From Vannielia litorea (GTDB taxonomy: Bacteria > Pseudomonadota > Alphaproteobacteria > Rhodobacterales > Rhodobacteraceae), in assembly GCF_900142295.1 (NCBI RefSeq), contig NZ_FSRL01000001.1:372001-436000 (forward strand): a DNA stretch of 64,000 nucleotides, read 5' to 3'. Below, piece after piece: positions 47,393 to 60,297 of the stretch. A model generated the notes under the pieces. That model was given only the letters and a program-made list of their open reading frames with translations, did not search any database and was not told the DNA's origin. A program made the translations under genes and the position numbers. Positions within the stretch are counted from its first letter, which is position 1. Each line of letters begins with the position of its first letter.

Positions 47393-48414
47393 CCCTCGCC
47401 TCCCCAGTCCCGGACCTGCATCAGCCCGCGCCGGCGCAACGCGAACTCCGGCCACAGTCCCGTGCCGATGCCGCCCTCTTCGCCGCCGTCGAGGCCTGGG
47501 CCCGCCTCCGTCATGGCAAGGCCCTGCGCTGGCTTCGCAAGACCGAGGGCGCCCCGCGCCGCCAATCCGTCGCGCTGCCCGATTGCGCCAACGACAAGTT
47601 CACCTGGCGCAAGCTCTTCGATCACGACCCCCGCTTCGTGCAGCTGAGCGACAAGGCTACCCAGCGCGACTGGCCCGGCGCTGCCCGCTGCGGCGTGCCC
47701 TGGGTTCCGATGCTGTGGGTGGGCGACGACATCGCGGCCTTTCCCGACGCGCTGTTCGCGCGCGACATCATTCTCAAGGGCGCGCATTGCTCGGGCCGCA
47801 CGATCTTTGCCGAGGCCGGCACGCTGACCCGCGAGGCCCTGCACGCGCGCACGCGGCGCACCCTCCGGCGCACCCACGGCCGAAAGGCCGCCGAATGGGC
47901 CTACCGGCACCTGCCGCACCGCATCCTCGCGGAACCCATGCTCGGAAGCTCGGAGGCCGTCACCGATATCAAGTTCTACACCTACGGCGGCCAGATCGAG
48001 CGGGTCATCCACCTCTCCGACCGGCGCGGCAAATTGGGCCGCAGCGAGTGGCTCTGGCGCGACGGCACCTTCCGCCGCCTGCCCGGACCGCCGCAACCGG
48101 GCTTCTCCGATCTCCGCGCCGAGCTGCCCGATATCACCTGGCGCGCGATGGAGACCGCGCAGGACCTCGGCGCGCATTTCGACCACGTGCGGGTCGATTT
48201 CCTTTCCGACGGCCAAGGCCTCTGGCTCGGCGAACTGACCTTCTACACCAACGCCGGCTTCTACCACGGCGACCTCGGCACCAGCCCCGCAGCCCCCACC
48301 AACCGCATGTGGGACCTCCGCCGCAGCTGGTTCATGCAATCCCCGCAGCGCGGCTGGCGCGAGGCCTACCGCAGGGCGCTCGCCCGCAGCCTGGAGGCTG
48401 CCGCGGCGACCTGA
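47389..48414 (+). CDS. TupA-like ATP-grasp protein
   Basis: About 341 residues. DKFTWRKLFDHDPRFVQLSDKATQRDW and the later EPMLGSSEAVTDIKFYTYGG, HFDHVRVDFLSDGQGLWLGELTFYTNAGF match the TupA/teichuronopeptide ATP-grasp family, which ligates amino acids or links them to polysaccharides. The start is inferred to be TTG at 47389, overlapping the upstream stop (TTGA), because no ATG or GTG precedes the conserved region. It is probably part of surface glycan modification, alone apart from the DUF2161 neighbour. Confidence 0.7.
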   Translation: MTLASPVPDLHQPAPAQRELRPQSRADAALFAAVEAWARLRHGKALRWLRKTEGAPRRQSVALPDCANDKFTWRKLFDHDPRFVQLSDKATQRDWPGAARCGVPWVPMLWVGDDIAAFPDALFARDIILKGAHCSGRTIFAEAGTLTREALHARTRRTLRRTHGRKAAEWAYRHLPHRILAEPMLGSSEAVTDIKFYTYGGQIERVIHLSDRRGKLGRSEWLWRDGTFRRLPGPPQPGFSDLRAELPDITWRAMETAQDLGAHFDHVRVDFLSDGQGLWLGELTFYTNAGFYHGDLGTSPAAPTNRMWDLRRSWFMQSPQRGWREAYRRALARSLEAAAAT

Positions 48415-48449
48415 TCGCTAACCCAACCACAGACAGGCGCTTTCACAAC

Positions 48450-48477
48450 AAAACGGCCCGCCAGGGGCGAGCCGTTC
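48450..48477 (-). terminator. Intrinsic terminator of leuA
   Basis: On the minus strand AACGGC and GCCGTT extend into a GC-rich stem of about 11 bp with a 3-base loop, followed by TTTTG. It starts 27 bases past the leuA stop. Confidence 0.75.
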
Positions 48478-48503
48478 TCGATGCTTGCGGGTCTGGCCGC
48501 GCC

Positions 48504-50069
<1,566 letters not shown>

Positions 50070-50155
50070 GGAAAATCTCTCTGGCTTGCTGTGCTTGTGC
50101 TCTTGGGTGCTTTGGCGCGTCTATACCTCTGAGCGGTCGCGCCGAAAAGGCACGC

Positions 50156-50287
50156 TCAGAGGCAGGTAAGCAGAAGCAGCAGGCCGGCGAGGAGCAGGGC
50201 GACAACAGCGGCGAGAGGGAGCCGGCTGGCTTCCTCCTGGCGGGCGATCGCGATGGCCCGGGGCTGGTTGTGGCGCTCTTGCGTCAT
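50156..50287 (-). CDS. Possible small membrane protein upstream of leuA
   Basis: 43 residues: a polar N-terminal half and a C-terminal hydrophobic helix (LPLAAVVALLLAGLLLLLTCL). It precedes leuA by 86 bases in the same orientation. Support is only its single-helix topology, so it may not be real. Confidence 0.35.
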   Translation of the reverse strand: MTQERHNQPRAIAIARQEEASRLPLAAVVALLLAGLLLLLTCL

Positions 50288-50413
50288 GGGCCGGATCATA
50301 CGCGGGGAATCGAAAAAGAAAAGCGGAGAATCGAGCGCCGGTCCGCCGGCGGCGGGGCACCGCGCCCAGAAGGCCGGCAAGCCACCGCCGGAGCCGGCCC
50401 GTCCTTTCCGTGC

Positions 50414-51616
50414 TCACACCACGTTTTTCTCCGGCCCGAAGGGAAACCCCGTGATGTTCTCGGCCCCCTCCTCGGTGATCACCAGGATGTCGTGCTCCCG
50501 GTATCCGCCCGCCCCCGGCATCCCCTCGGGCACCGTTAGCATCGGCTCCATCGAGATCACCATCCCCGGCGCCAGCACCGTGTCGATGTCCTCCCGCAGC
50601 TCCAGCCCCGCCTCGCGCCCGTAGTAATGCGACAGCACGCCAAAGGAATGCCCGTAGCCGAAGCTGCGGTACTTCAGCAGCCCCCGCTCGGCGTAACAGG
50701 CATTCAGCTCCTCCGTCACCGCGCTGCACCTGGCCCCTGGCTTCAGCAGGGAAAGCCCCAACTCGTGGACCGCCACGTTGGCCTCCCAGTAGCCCAGCGA
50801 GGCGTCATCCACCTCGCCCACGAAGAGCGTCCGCTCCAGTGCGGTGTAGTAGCCCGAGATCATCGGAAAGCAGTTGAGGCTCAGGATATCGCCGCGCTCC
50901 AGACGCCGGCCCGTCACCGGGTTGTGCGCCCCGTCGGTGTTCAGCCCCGACTGGAACCAGACCCAGGTGTCGCGATACTCGGCCTCCGGAAAGGCCCGCG
51001 CGATCTCCAGCTCCATCGCGTCGCGGCCCGCCATCGCCACGTCGATCTCGCGCACGCCCTCGCGGATTGCGCCCCTTATCGCCTCGCCGCCAAGGTCCGC
51101 CACCCGTGCGCCCTCGCGGATCAGCGCGATCTCGGCCGGGCTCTTCACCATTCGGAGGCCCATCACCGTCCCGGCGATATCCATCGAGACCGGCGCCAGA
51201 AAGCTCTCCATCGCCGCCCGCTGCTGCACGGTCATGTGGTCGCCCTCGAAGCCCAGCACCCGGCCGGTGCCCGCCACATGGGCCACCGCCCGCCAGAAGT
51301 TGTCGCGCGCCCAGTCGGTGTAGGTCAGCGCCTCGCCATGGCAGCGCCGCCACGGCTGGCCCGCGTCGATGCCCGCGGCGATCACCACTGAGGTTTCCGC
51401 CGTCACCACAAGCCCGAACGGCCGCCCGAAGGCGCAATAGAGAAAGCCCGAATAATAGGCGATGTTGTGCATCGAAGTGAACAACGCCACCTCCACGCCC
51501 GCCTCCGCCATCACCGCCCGCAGCCTGGCGAGCCGTGCGTCATATTCGGCACCCGAGAAGGGCAGGGGCGCCTTCTCGCCGTTCTCGAAGCGGTAGAACT
51601 CGGGACGATCCGTCAT
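50414..51616 (-). CDS. Creatinase (creatine amidinohydrolase), M24 family
   Basis: Hydrolyses creatine to sarcosine and urea. 400 residues. The sequence closely follows Pseudomonas creatinase as I recall it: FTSMHNIAYYSGFLYCAFGRP, AGIDAGQPWRR, WFQSGLNTDGAHNPVT with catalytic His231, LNCFPMISGYYTALERTLF, and YGREAGLELREDIDTVL. The metal ligands of M24 aminopeptidases are lost, as in creatinase. No sarcosine oxidase, creatininase or urease gene is nearby. Start at 51616 from similarity. Confidence 0.88.
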   Translation of the reverse strand: MTDRPEFYRFENGEKAPLPFSGAEYDARLARLRAVMAEAGVEVALFTSMHNIAYYSGFLYCAFGRPFGLVVTAETSVVIAAGIDAGQPWRRCHGEALTYTDWARDNFWRAVAHVAGTGRVLGFEGDHMTVQQRAAMESFLAPVSMDIAGTVMGLRMVKSPAEIALIREGARVADLGGEAIRGAIREGVREIDVAMAGRDAMELEIARAFPEAEYRDTWVWFQSGLNTDGAHNPVTGRRLERGDILSLNCFPMISGYYTALERTLFVGEVDDASLGYWEANVAVHELGLSLLKPGARCSAVTEELNACYAERGLLKYRSFGYGHSFGVLSHYYGREAGLELREDIDTVLAPGMVISMEPMLTVPEGMPGAGGYREHDILVITEEGAENITGFPFGPEKNVV

Positions 51617-51798
51617 GTCATCAGCCTTTCCGGGCCACGCATCGGGCCCATTCGTCAAGGAATGGTCCCGGCGTGCAGGACGGAAAGGGCCGCGCGACGG
51701 GGTGACGCCATCACCCCGGGCCTGCCGCCGACTATGCCACGCCGCCGCGCCCGCGCAAGCCCGTTGCAGCCCCCGCGGGCTCCGGGCACTCTGCGCCC

Positions 51799-52671
51799 AT
51801 GCGCCGCCTCATCCTCGCCCTGCTCGCCCTCGTCACCCCCGCCGCCGCCCCGGCAGACCCGGCCTCCTTCGCGGCGCGCTTCGCCGTGCTCAAGCGGCAG
51901 CTCGACGATCCCGAGGCCTTGTTCATTGGCGGCGAGATGGTGGCCGCTCTCCTCGCGCTGGAGCCGCTCGTCACCGGCCCCGCCGAGGAGGCCCGCCTGT
52001 TTCGCGAGTTGGCGGTGGTCGAGGGCAAGCGCGACGAGGCCGCCTGCCTCGACCATGCCGAGCGGGCGCTGGCCGCCGAGGCAAGGGCAGGGGTGCTGGC
52101 GCCGCTTGAGCTCTACTTCATGCATCGCCTCTGCGCCGAGACCGGCGTGATGTGGGTCAACGACAGCCGCACCACCGCCCACCTCGAGGCCGCGCTGGCC
52201 CTTGCGCCCCAGGTGGGCCGCCCGGTGACCGAGATCCATTGGCTGCGGATGAACCAGGGCACCCACCTGCGCGCGCTCGACAAGGCGCGCCACAAGGCCG
52301 GGCAGGCGCCGCTCCACCGCTTCGGCCTCGAGGCCTGGGAGCCCCTTCTGGGCGACGCCACGGCCCACTACGGCGCAGAGTCGTCGGAACTGTCCGACCT
52401 CCTGCGCCTGATGTCCGAGGCCTACGAGCTCGAGGGCGACTTCGAGAAGGCCATCGCCGTCAAGACCCGGTCCGTGGCGCTTACCCACACCACCGCCGAT
52501 CCGGGCCGGCGCGTCTCGGCGCTGACCGGGCTCGCCGCGCTCCAGCACCGGGCCGGCAAGGTCGAGGCCGCCCGCGCCACCTTCGACGCCGCCATCGACT
52601 GGGCCGAGGCCTGCTGCTCCACCGCGACCCGCGGATTTGCCCGCGACCAGAAGGCCAGGCTCTTCCCCTGA
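51799..52671 (+). CDS. Exported TPR-like protein
   Basis: 290 residues: a signal peptide (MRRLILALLALVTPAAAPA) and then helical pairs in tetratricopeptide style (ACLDHAERALAAEARAGV, SEAYELEGDFEKAIAVKTRSVAL, LAALQHRAGKVEAARATFDAAIDWA). Probably a periplasmic protein-protein interaction module. It is 47 bases upstream of the ABC-transporter operon but has no binding-protein features. Confidence 0.65.
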   Translation: MRRLILALLALVTPAAAPADPASFAARFAVLKRQLDDPEALFIGGEMVAALLALEPLVTGPAEEARLFRELAVVEGKRDEAACLDHAERALAAEARAGVLAPLELYFMHRLCAETGVMWVNDSRTTAHLEAALALAPQVGRPVTEIHWLRMNQGTHLRALDKARHKAGQAPLHRFGLEAWEPLLGDATAHYGAESSELSDLLRLMSEAYELEGDFEKAIAVKTRSVALTHTTADPGRRVSALTGLAALQHRAGKVEAARATFDAAIDWAEACCSTATRGFARDQKARLFP

Positions 52672-52718
52672 GCGCGCCCTCCCTTCCCCCCATGCGATCA
52701 ATCCCCTAGCGTCACCCC

Positions 52719-53666
<948 letters not shown>

Positions 53667-53697
53667 CAAAACAAAGGCAATTCGGACCGGCGCAAGA

Positions 53698-53862
53698 CGT
53701 GCAGCGCCGACCCGCGGGGTGGCGCCCGCAACGGCTGTGCAGAGCACTTTATCTTGCCGTGGTAGCTCGACCTTCGTGGTCAGCGCTGCTCTCACCAAAG
53801 CGCCGCCCCGGGGGGCGGGTCGGCGCTGCACGGCGCCTTCGGCTTGACTCCGTGCAGGTGCC
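53698..53862 (+). repeat. MITE-like repeat, copy A
   Basis: 165 bases that match the reverse complement of 56374-56538 with roughly 13 differences by eye. An inner 133-base unit (53699-53831) has perfect 17-bp terminal inverted repeats, GTGCAGCGCCGACCCGC and its complement. No transposase. It sits between the two permease genes, inside the operon. Confidence 0.85.
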
Positions 53863-53883
53863 CCGCTGCACCGGAGCCCGCCC

Positions 53884-54701
53884 GTGAAGCTCCCCGCCCA
53901 GCTCCTCATCGGCGCCGCCCTCACCGCCGTCTTCCTCGCTGCCGCGCTGCTCTCGCTGGTCTGGACGCCCCATTCCGTCCTCGATCTGGCGATCTCCAAC
54001 AAGCTCGCCGCCCCCTCCGCCACCCACCTCCTCGGCACCGATCACCTGGGCCGCGACCTCACCTCCCTGCTCATGGCCGGGGCGCGCACCTCCATCGCCG
54101 TCGCCCTCGTCGCCGTCTCCATCGGCCTGTGCATCGGCGTCCCCCTCGGGCTCACCGCCGCCGCCGCCCGTGGCTCGCTGCTCGACGAGGTCATCATGCG
54201 CGCCAACGACCTCACCTTCGCCTTTCCCTCCCTCGTGATCGCCATCCTGATCACCGCCACCTTCGGCCCCTCGGCGCTCAATGCCATCCTCGCCATCGGC
54301 ATCTTCAACATCCCGGTCTTCGCCCGCGTCGCCCGCGGCGCGGCGCTGGGGGTCTGGCAGCGCGAGTTCATCCTCGCCGCGCGGGTGGCGGGCAAGTCCC
54401 GCGCCCGCATCTCGGCCGAGCACATCCTGCCCAACATCGCCAGCCTGCTCATCGTCCAGGCCACCATCCAGTTCTCGCTGGGCATCCTCGCCGAGGCCGG
54501 CCTCTCCTACGTCGGCCTCGGGGCGCAACCGCCGACGCCCTCCTGGGGCCGGATGCTGGCCGATGCGCAAACCTTCTTCTACGGCACCCCGCGCCTCGCC
54601 ATGGCCCCGGCCTTCTGCATCACCGCCATGGTCCTTGGCCTCAACCTGATGGGCGACGGGCTGCGCGACATGCTCGACCCCCGCCTGCGCAGGGCCGTCC
54701 A

Positions 54702-54705
<4 letters not shown>
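53884..54705 (+). CDS. Peptide-type ABC transporter permease (DppC-like)
   Basis: 273 residues from a GTG start. HLLGTDHLGRDLTSLLMAGARTSIAVALVA is the diagnostic DppC region, and the EAA-loop is AALGVWQREFILAARVAGKSRARI. SYVGLGAQPPTPSWGRMLADAQTFF follows. About six transmembrane helices. It forms a heterodimer with the DppB-like permease. Its stop overlaps the ATPase start (GTGA). Confidence 0.93.
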
Positions 54706-56237
<1,532 letters not shown>

Positions 56238-56373
56238 GGTGGGCAATCCGCACACCTCGACAGGCCGATGAGCGCAGCGAAGAGGCCCCACCCGCCGAGC
56301 GAAGCGAGGCCACCGAAAGCACTTCCCCCTCCCGCCGCCCCGGTTCTTGTAACTTGACCAAACGGTTCAGCCT

Positions 56374-56538
56374 GGCACCTGCACGGAATCAAGCCGAAGG
56401 CGCCGTGCAGCGCCGACCCGCCCCCCGGGGCGGCGCTTCGGTGACGACTGCGCTGACCACGAAGGTCGAGCCACCACGGCACAATAAAGTGCCCCGAACA
56501 GCCGTTGCAGGCGCCACCCCGCGGGTCGGCGCTGCACG
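56374..56538 (-). repeat. MITE-like repeat, copy B (inverted)
   Basis: 165-base inverted copy of 53698-53862. The 133-base inner unit is 56405-56537 with the same perfect 17-bp terminal inverted repeats. It lies between the ATPase gene and the aldehyde dehydrogenase gene. Confidence 0.85.
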
Positions 56539-56612
56539 GCTCATCAAGGGCGCCCCGATCCCCCTTCCCAACGCTGCCCCCGCCCCCTAACCTCGCCCCC
56601 GGAGGCCCCACC

Positions 56613-58064
56613 ATGACAGACATCACCGCAGGCTGGTTCGACCCGTCCGAATATCTCATCGGCGGCCACTGGCACGACGCCCCCGCCACCCTCCCGATCG
56701 AAGACCCCTCCACCGGGCAGGAAATCGGCGCCATCGCCCGCTGTGGCAGCCGCGAGGTGTCCGATGCCGTCGCCGCCGCGCAAACCGCGCTCGAGGGCGA
56801 GTGGGGCGGCTTCACCGCCGCCGAGCGCGGCCGCATCCTGCTGCGGCTCGCCCGCCTGATCGAAGAGCGCACCGAGGCCCTTGCGGTGCTCGAATCCCGC
56901 GATGTCGGCAAGCCGCTCACCCAGGCCCGCGCCGACGCCCGCGCACTCGCCCGCTACATGGAGTTCTACGGCGGCGCGGCCGACAAGATCACCGGCCAGA
57001 CCATCCCCTACCTCGACGGCTACACCGTCTACACCCTGCGCGAGCCGCACGGGGTGACCGGCCACATCATCCCCTGGAACTACCCGATGCAGATCATCGG
57101 CCGTTCCGTCGGCGCGGCTCTGGCCATGGGCAACGCCTGCGTCCTCAAACCCGCCGAAGAGGCCTGCCTCACCGCGCTCGCCTTCGCCCGCCTCGCCCAA
57201 GAGGCCGGCCTGCCGCCCGGCGCGCTCAACGTCGTGCCCGGCCTCGGCGAGGAAGCCGGCGCCGCGCTCTCCCGCAATCCGGGCGTCCGCCACCTCAGCT
57301 TCACCGGCTCGGCGGGCGTGGGCACCCTGATCCAGCAGGCCGCGGCCACCAACATCGTGCCCGTCACCCTCGAACTCGGCGGCAAGTCGCCCCAGCTCGT
57401 CTTCGCCGATGCCGACCTTGGCGCCGCGCTCCCCTTTCTCCTCTCCGCCGGGCTGCAAAACGCGGGTCAGACCTGCTCCGCCTCCTCCCGCCTCCTCGTC
57501 CAGAGACCGCTCTGGGATGAGACGGTGGCCCGCATGGCCGAGGCCTACGGCAAGCTGCGCGCCGCCCCCGCGCTGGAAGACGCCGAACTCGGCCCGCTCA
57601 TCTCCGCCCGTCAAAAGCAGATCGTGCAGGGCTACCTTTCGCGCGACGAGGGGCTGCAACTGCTGGCCGAGGGCCGCGTCTCCAGCGATGCGCCGAAGGC
57701 CGGCCACTACGTCGCCCCCCGGCTCTACGCCACCACCGACCCCACCCACATCCTCGCCCAGGAGGAGATCTTCGGCCCGGTCCAGGTGATGATCCCCTTC
57801 GACAGCGAGGAGGAGGCCGTCGCCATCGCCAACGGCACCGGCTACGGGCTGGTCGCCTCGGTCTGGTCCGAGAGCGGCGCGCGCCAGATGCGGCTGGCGA
57901 AGCGGCTGAAGGCGGGCCAGGTCTTCCTCAACAACTACGGGGCAGGGGGCGGCGTCGAGCTGCCCTTCGGCGGCGTCGGCCGCTCCGGCCACGGGCGCGA
58001 AAAGGGCTTCGAGGCGCTCTACGGCTTCTCCACTCTCAAGACCGTGGCCGCCCGGCACGGTTGA
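56613..58064 (+). CDS. Aldehyde dehydrogenase
   Basis: NAD(P)-dependent oxidation of an aldehyde to an acid. 483 residues. Visible: IPWNYPMQ with Asn156, the general base Glu254 in LELGGKSP, and the nucleophile Cys288 in NAGQTCSA. EIFGPV and LPFGGVGRSGHGREKG complete the fold. The first residues after GGAGG (7 bases upstream) begin MTDITAGWFDP; the preceding in-frame stretch runs into the repeat and is not coding. Substrate unknown. Confidence 0.93.
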   Translation: MTDITAGWFDPSEYLIGGHWHDAPATLPIEDPSTGQEIGAIARCGSREVSDAVAAAQTALEGEWGGFTAAERGRILLRLARLIEERTEALAVLESRDVGKPLTQARADARALARYMEFYGGAADKITGQTIPYLDGYTVYTLREPHGVTGHIIPWNYPMQIIGRSVGAALAMGNACVLKPAEEACLTALAFARLAQEAGLPPGALNVVPGLGEEAGAALSRNPGVRHLSFTGSAGVGTLIQQAAATNIVPVTLELGGKSPQLVFADADLGAALPFLLSAGLQNAGQTCSASSRLLVQRPLWDETVARMAEAYGKLRAAPALEDAELGPLISARQKQIVQGYLSRDEGLQLLAEGRVSSDAPKAGHYVAPRLYATTDPTHILAQEEIFGPVQVMIPFDSEEEAVAIANGTGYGLVASVWSESGARQMRLAKRLKAGQVFLNNYGAGGGVELPFGGVGRSGHGREKGFEALYGFSTLKTVAARHG

Positions 58065-58116
58065 ACCCGGCCCGGCGGCGGGTCCCGTTCCTTCAGAAAG
58101 GGAGGCTTGCGGCGCC

Positions 58117-58132
58117 TGTAAACAGTATTACA
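58117..58132. promoter_or_regulatory. Candidate operator of the marR gene
   Basis: TGTAA-N6-TTACA, a perfect 16-bp inverted repeat ending 10 bases before the MarR start codon. The position fits autorepression. Confidence 0.6.
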
Positions 58133-58142
58133 ATCACCGCCG

Positions 58143-58571
58143 ATGCCCCTCACCCTGACAGAAACCCTCTCCCGCGCCGGAAACCCGACCGAGTCCGATG
58201 GCTTCCGGCTCTGGCACCGCTTCCTCGGTTGGCAACGCAGCCTCTCGGCCAGCCTGCTTGCATTGGGCCTCACCCAGCCGCTCTTCTCCGTCCTCGCCGT
58301 CATCGGCTGGCTCACCCGCGAGGGCGGGGCGGTGACCCAGCAACGCATCGCCAATGTCTCCGGCATGGACCGGATGCATATCTCCGGTCTGGTGCGCAAG
58401 CTCGAGGCCATGGGCCTGGTCACCCGCACGCCCTCGCAGCGCGACCGCCGCGCCGTGGCCGTCTCGCTCACCCCCGAGGGCCGCGACACCCTCGCCCGTG
58501 CCATCCCCGCCGCTGCCGACCACGACGCCGCCTTCTTCGCCTCCGCGCCCGAGCGCTCCGCCCGCCGCTGA
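58143..58571 (+). CDS. MarR-family transcriptional regulator
   Basis: 142 residues. The winged helix is visible as VTQQRIANVSGMDRMHISGLVRKLEAMGLVTRTPSQRDRRAVAVSLT, with the wing Asp/Arg pair of MarR proteins. N- and C-terminal helices form the dimer interface. It is between an aldehyde dehydrogenase gene and an SDR gene, so it may control either. A palindrome lies just upstream. Confidence 0.88.
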   Translation: MPLTLTETLSRAGNPTESDGFRLWHRFLGWQRSLSASLLALGLTQPLFSVLAVIGWLTREGGAVTQQRIANVSGMDRMHISGLVRKLEAMGLVTRTPSQRDRRAVAVSLTPEGRDTLARAIPAAADHDAAFFASAPERSARR

Positions 58572-58652
58572 CCGGCCCCGCGCTGCCTTCGGCCCCTTGC
58601 GCCCCGCCGCCCCATGCCCTCTCATCGGCCCGACAAGAGGGAGGAACCTGAC

Positions 58653-59381
58653 ATGCGACTCAAGGGCAAACGCGCCATCGTCACCGGCGGCGGTTCGGGC
58701 TTCGGCGCGGGCATCGCGCGCAAGTTCGCGGCCGAGGGCGCCCAAGTGCTGGTTGCCGACATCAACGCCCGGGCCGCCGCCGCCGTCGCCGAGGAGATCG
58801 GCGGCCGCTCGCTGGCGATGGACGTGGCCACCCTGGCCGGCTGGGAGGCCTGCGCAGGCGAGGCCGGGCAGACCGACATCCTCGTCAACAACGCCGGCGT
58901 CACCCATCTGCCCGCGCCGATGGAGGAGGTCTCGGAGGAAGATTTCGACCGCGTCACCGCGATCAACATGAAGTCTATCTACCTCTCCGCCCGCACCGTG
59001 ATTGCGGCGATGAAGGCCCGTGGCACGGGCGCGGTGCTCAACATCGCCTCCACCGCCGGCCTCTCCCCCCGCCCGCGGCTCAACTGGTACAACGCCTCCA
59101 AGGGCTGGGTCATCACCGCCACCAAGGCCATGGCGGTCGAGCTTGCGCCCTCGGGCGTGCGGGTCAACGCGCTCTGCCCGGTGGCCGGTGAAACCCCGCT
59201 GCTGGCGAGCTTCATGGGCGAGGACACCCCCGAGATGCGGGCGAAGTTCCTCGCCACCATCCCGCTCGGGCGCTTCTCCACGCCGGAGGATCTCGGCGCG
59301 GCGGCGGCCTTCCTGTGCTCCGACGAGGCCTCCATGATCACCGGCACCGCGCTCGAGGTCGACGGCGGCCGATGCATCTAG
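58653..59381 (+). CDS. SDR-family oxidoreductase
   Basis: 242 residues, classical short-chain dehydrogenase. Cofactor motif TGGGSGFG at 11-18, NNAG at 79-82, catalytic Ser133, Tyr146 and Lys150 in NWYNASK, and a C-terminal ITGTALEVDGGRCI. The Asp after the second strand (ADIN) suggests NAD+ preference. GAGGGAGGAA lies upstream of the ATG. It overlaps the next gene by 10 bases. Confidence 0.93.
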   Translation: MRLKGKRAIVTGGGSGFGAGIARKFAAEGAQVLVADINARAAAAVAEEIGGRSLAMDVATLAGWEACAGEAGQTDILVNNAGVTHLPAPMEEVSEEDFDRVTAINMKSIYLSARTVIAAMKARGTGAVLNIASTAGLSPRPRLNWYNASKGWVITATKAMAVELAPSGVRVNALCPVAGETPLLASFMGEDTPEMRAKFLATIPLGRFSTPEDLGAAAAFLCSDEASMITGTALEVDGGRCI

Positions 59382-60289
59382 GCCTCCCCGCCGCCTGGTG
59401 GGCCGTGGCACACGCCATGGCCCTCTTCGTCGCGGCCCTCGCCTCGGGCCAGCTCATCGCGCCACTTTTCGACCCGACGCTCGGCTTCGCCCTCCACCGC
59501 GCCGCCGGCCTCTCCGAGCCGCTCCTCTTTGCGCTCCTCCTGCTCGGCGCGCTCTGCGGGCTGCACGGGGCGCCGCACCGTGGCACCTGGGTCGGCCTCT
59601 CGGCGCTGGCCGTCACCGGCGTTGCGCTGGGCTTTCTCGGCTATCTCCTGCCCTGGGGGCAGGTGAGCTTCGCGCTGGCATCGGGCCCTGCCGCGTCGCT
59701 CCCCGCTCTGGCGCCCGCGCTCCTGCCGCTCGCGCTTCTCGCCGTGCTCCTGCGCCACCTCGGCCAGTACTGGCACCTCCGCCACCCCTCCGCTCTGGCC
59801 CTCATCCCGGCCGTGGCCCTCCTCGCCGCGCTCGCGCTGCCGTTGCCGCCGCCAGCCGCCCCCGACGCCTTTGCCAGCACCGCCGACATCCTCGCCGACG
59901 TGCGCCGCACCCCGCTGCCCGCCAATCCGCTCGCCACCCCGGTCCACATCCTCCCCGAAACCTGGCTGCTACCGTTCTACGCCATCCTCAGGGCCCCGCC
60001 CGACAAGACCGCCGGGATCCTCGCTTTCTTCGCCGCCCTCGCGCTCTGGGTTGCGCTGCCCTGGCTCGACCGGCATGCCTCCCGCCCGCTCTGGGAGCGC
60101 CCGGCCAGCGCCCTCGTCGCCGCGCTCGCCGCCCTCTGCCTGCTCGCCCTCCTGCCGCTCGGCGCCGTGCCCGCCTCACCGCTGGTGCAATCGGCCTCCC
60201 TCGCGCTCACCGCCGCCTATTTCACCGCCTTGCTGGTCGGCCTGCCTCTGGCCGCGCGCCGCTTGCCCCGGCCGCACGCCACCGGGTAG
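59372..60289 (+). CDS. Degenerate cytochrome-b-like membrane protein
   Basis: 305 residues, about eight hydrophobic helices. Two diagnostic cytochrome b elements are present: FLGYLLPWGQVSF (helix C and Qo loop) and PETWLLPFYAILRAPPDK in place of the PEWYFLPFYAILR Qo-site motif, followed by a GILAFFAALALWVALPWLD helix. Against a standard cytochrome b, one helix-D His appears replaced by Pro and one helix-B His by Gly, so only partial heme binding seems possible. No Rieske or cytochrome c1 gene is nearby. Its start overlaps the SDR stop. Function unknown. Confidence 0.7.
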   Translation: MHLGLPAAWWAVAHAMALFVAALASGQLIAPLFDPTLGFALHRAAGLSEPLLFALLLLGALCGLHGAPHRGTWVGLSALAVTGVALGFLGYLLPWGQVSFALASGPAASLPALAPALLPLALLAVLLRHLGQYWHLRHPSALALIPAVALLAALALPLPPPAAPDAFASTADILADVRRTPLPANPLATPVHILPETWLLPFYAILRAPPDKTAGILAFFAALALWVALPWLDRHASRPLWERPASALVAALAALCLLALLPLGAVPASPLVQSASLALTAAYFTALLVGLPLAARRLPRPHATG

Positions 60290-60297
60290 CCTGCCGC

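Noticed and set aside
56354-56590. Protein-like frame in the repeat after the ABC transporter, with a matching frame in copy A
   Set aside because: The similarity between the two frames reflects the duplicated 165-bp repeat, not a conserved protein. Frames end at random points outside the repeat.
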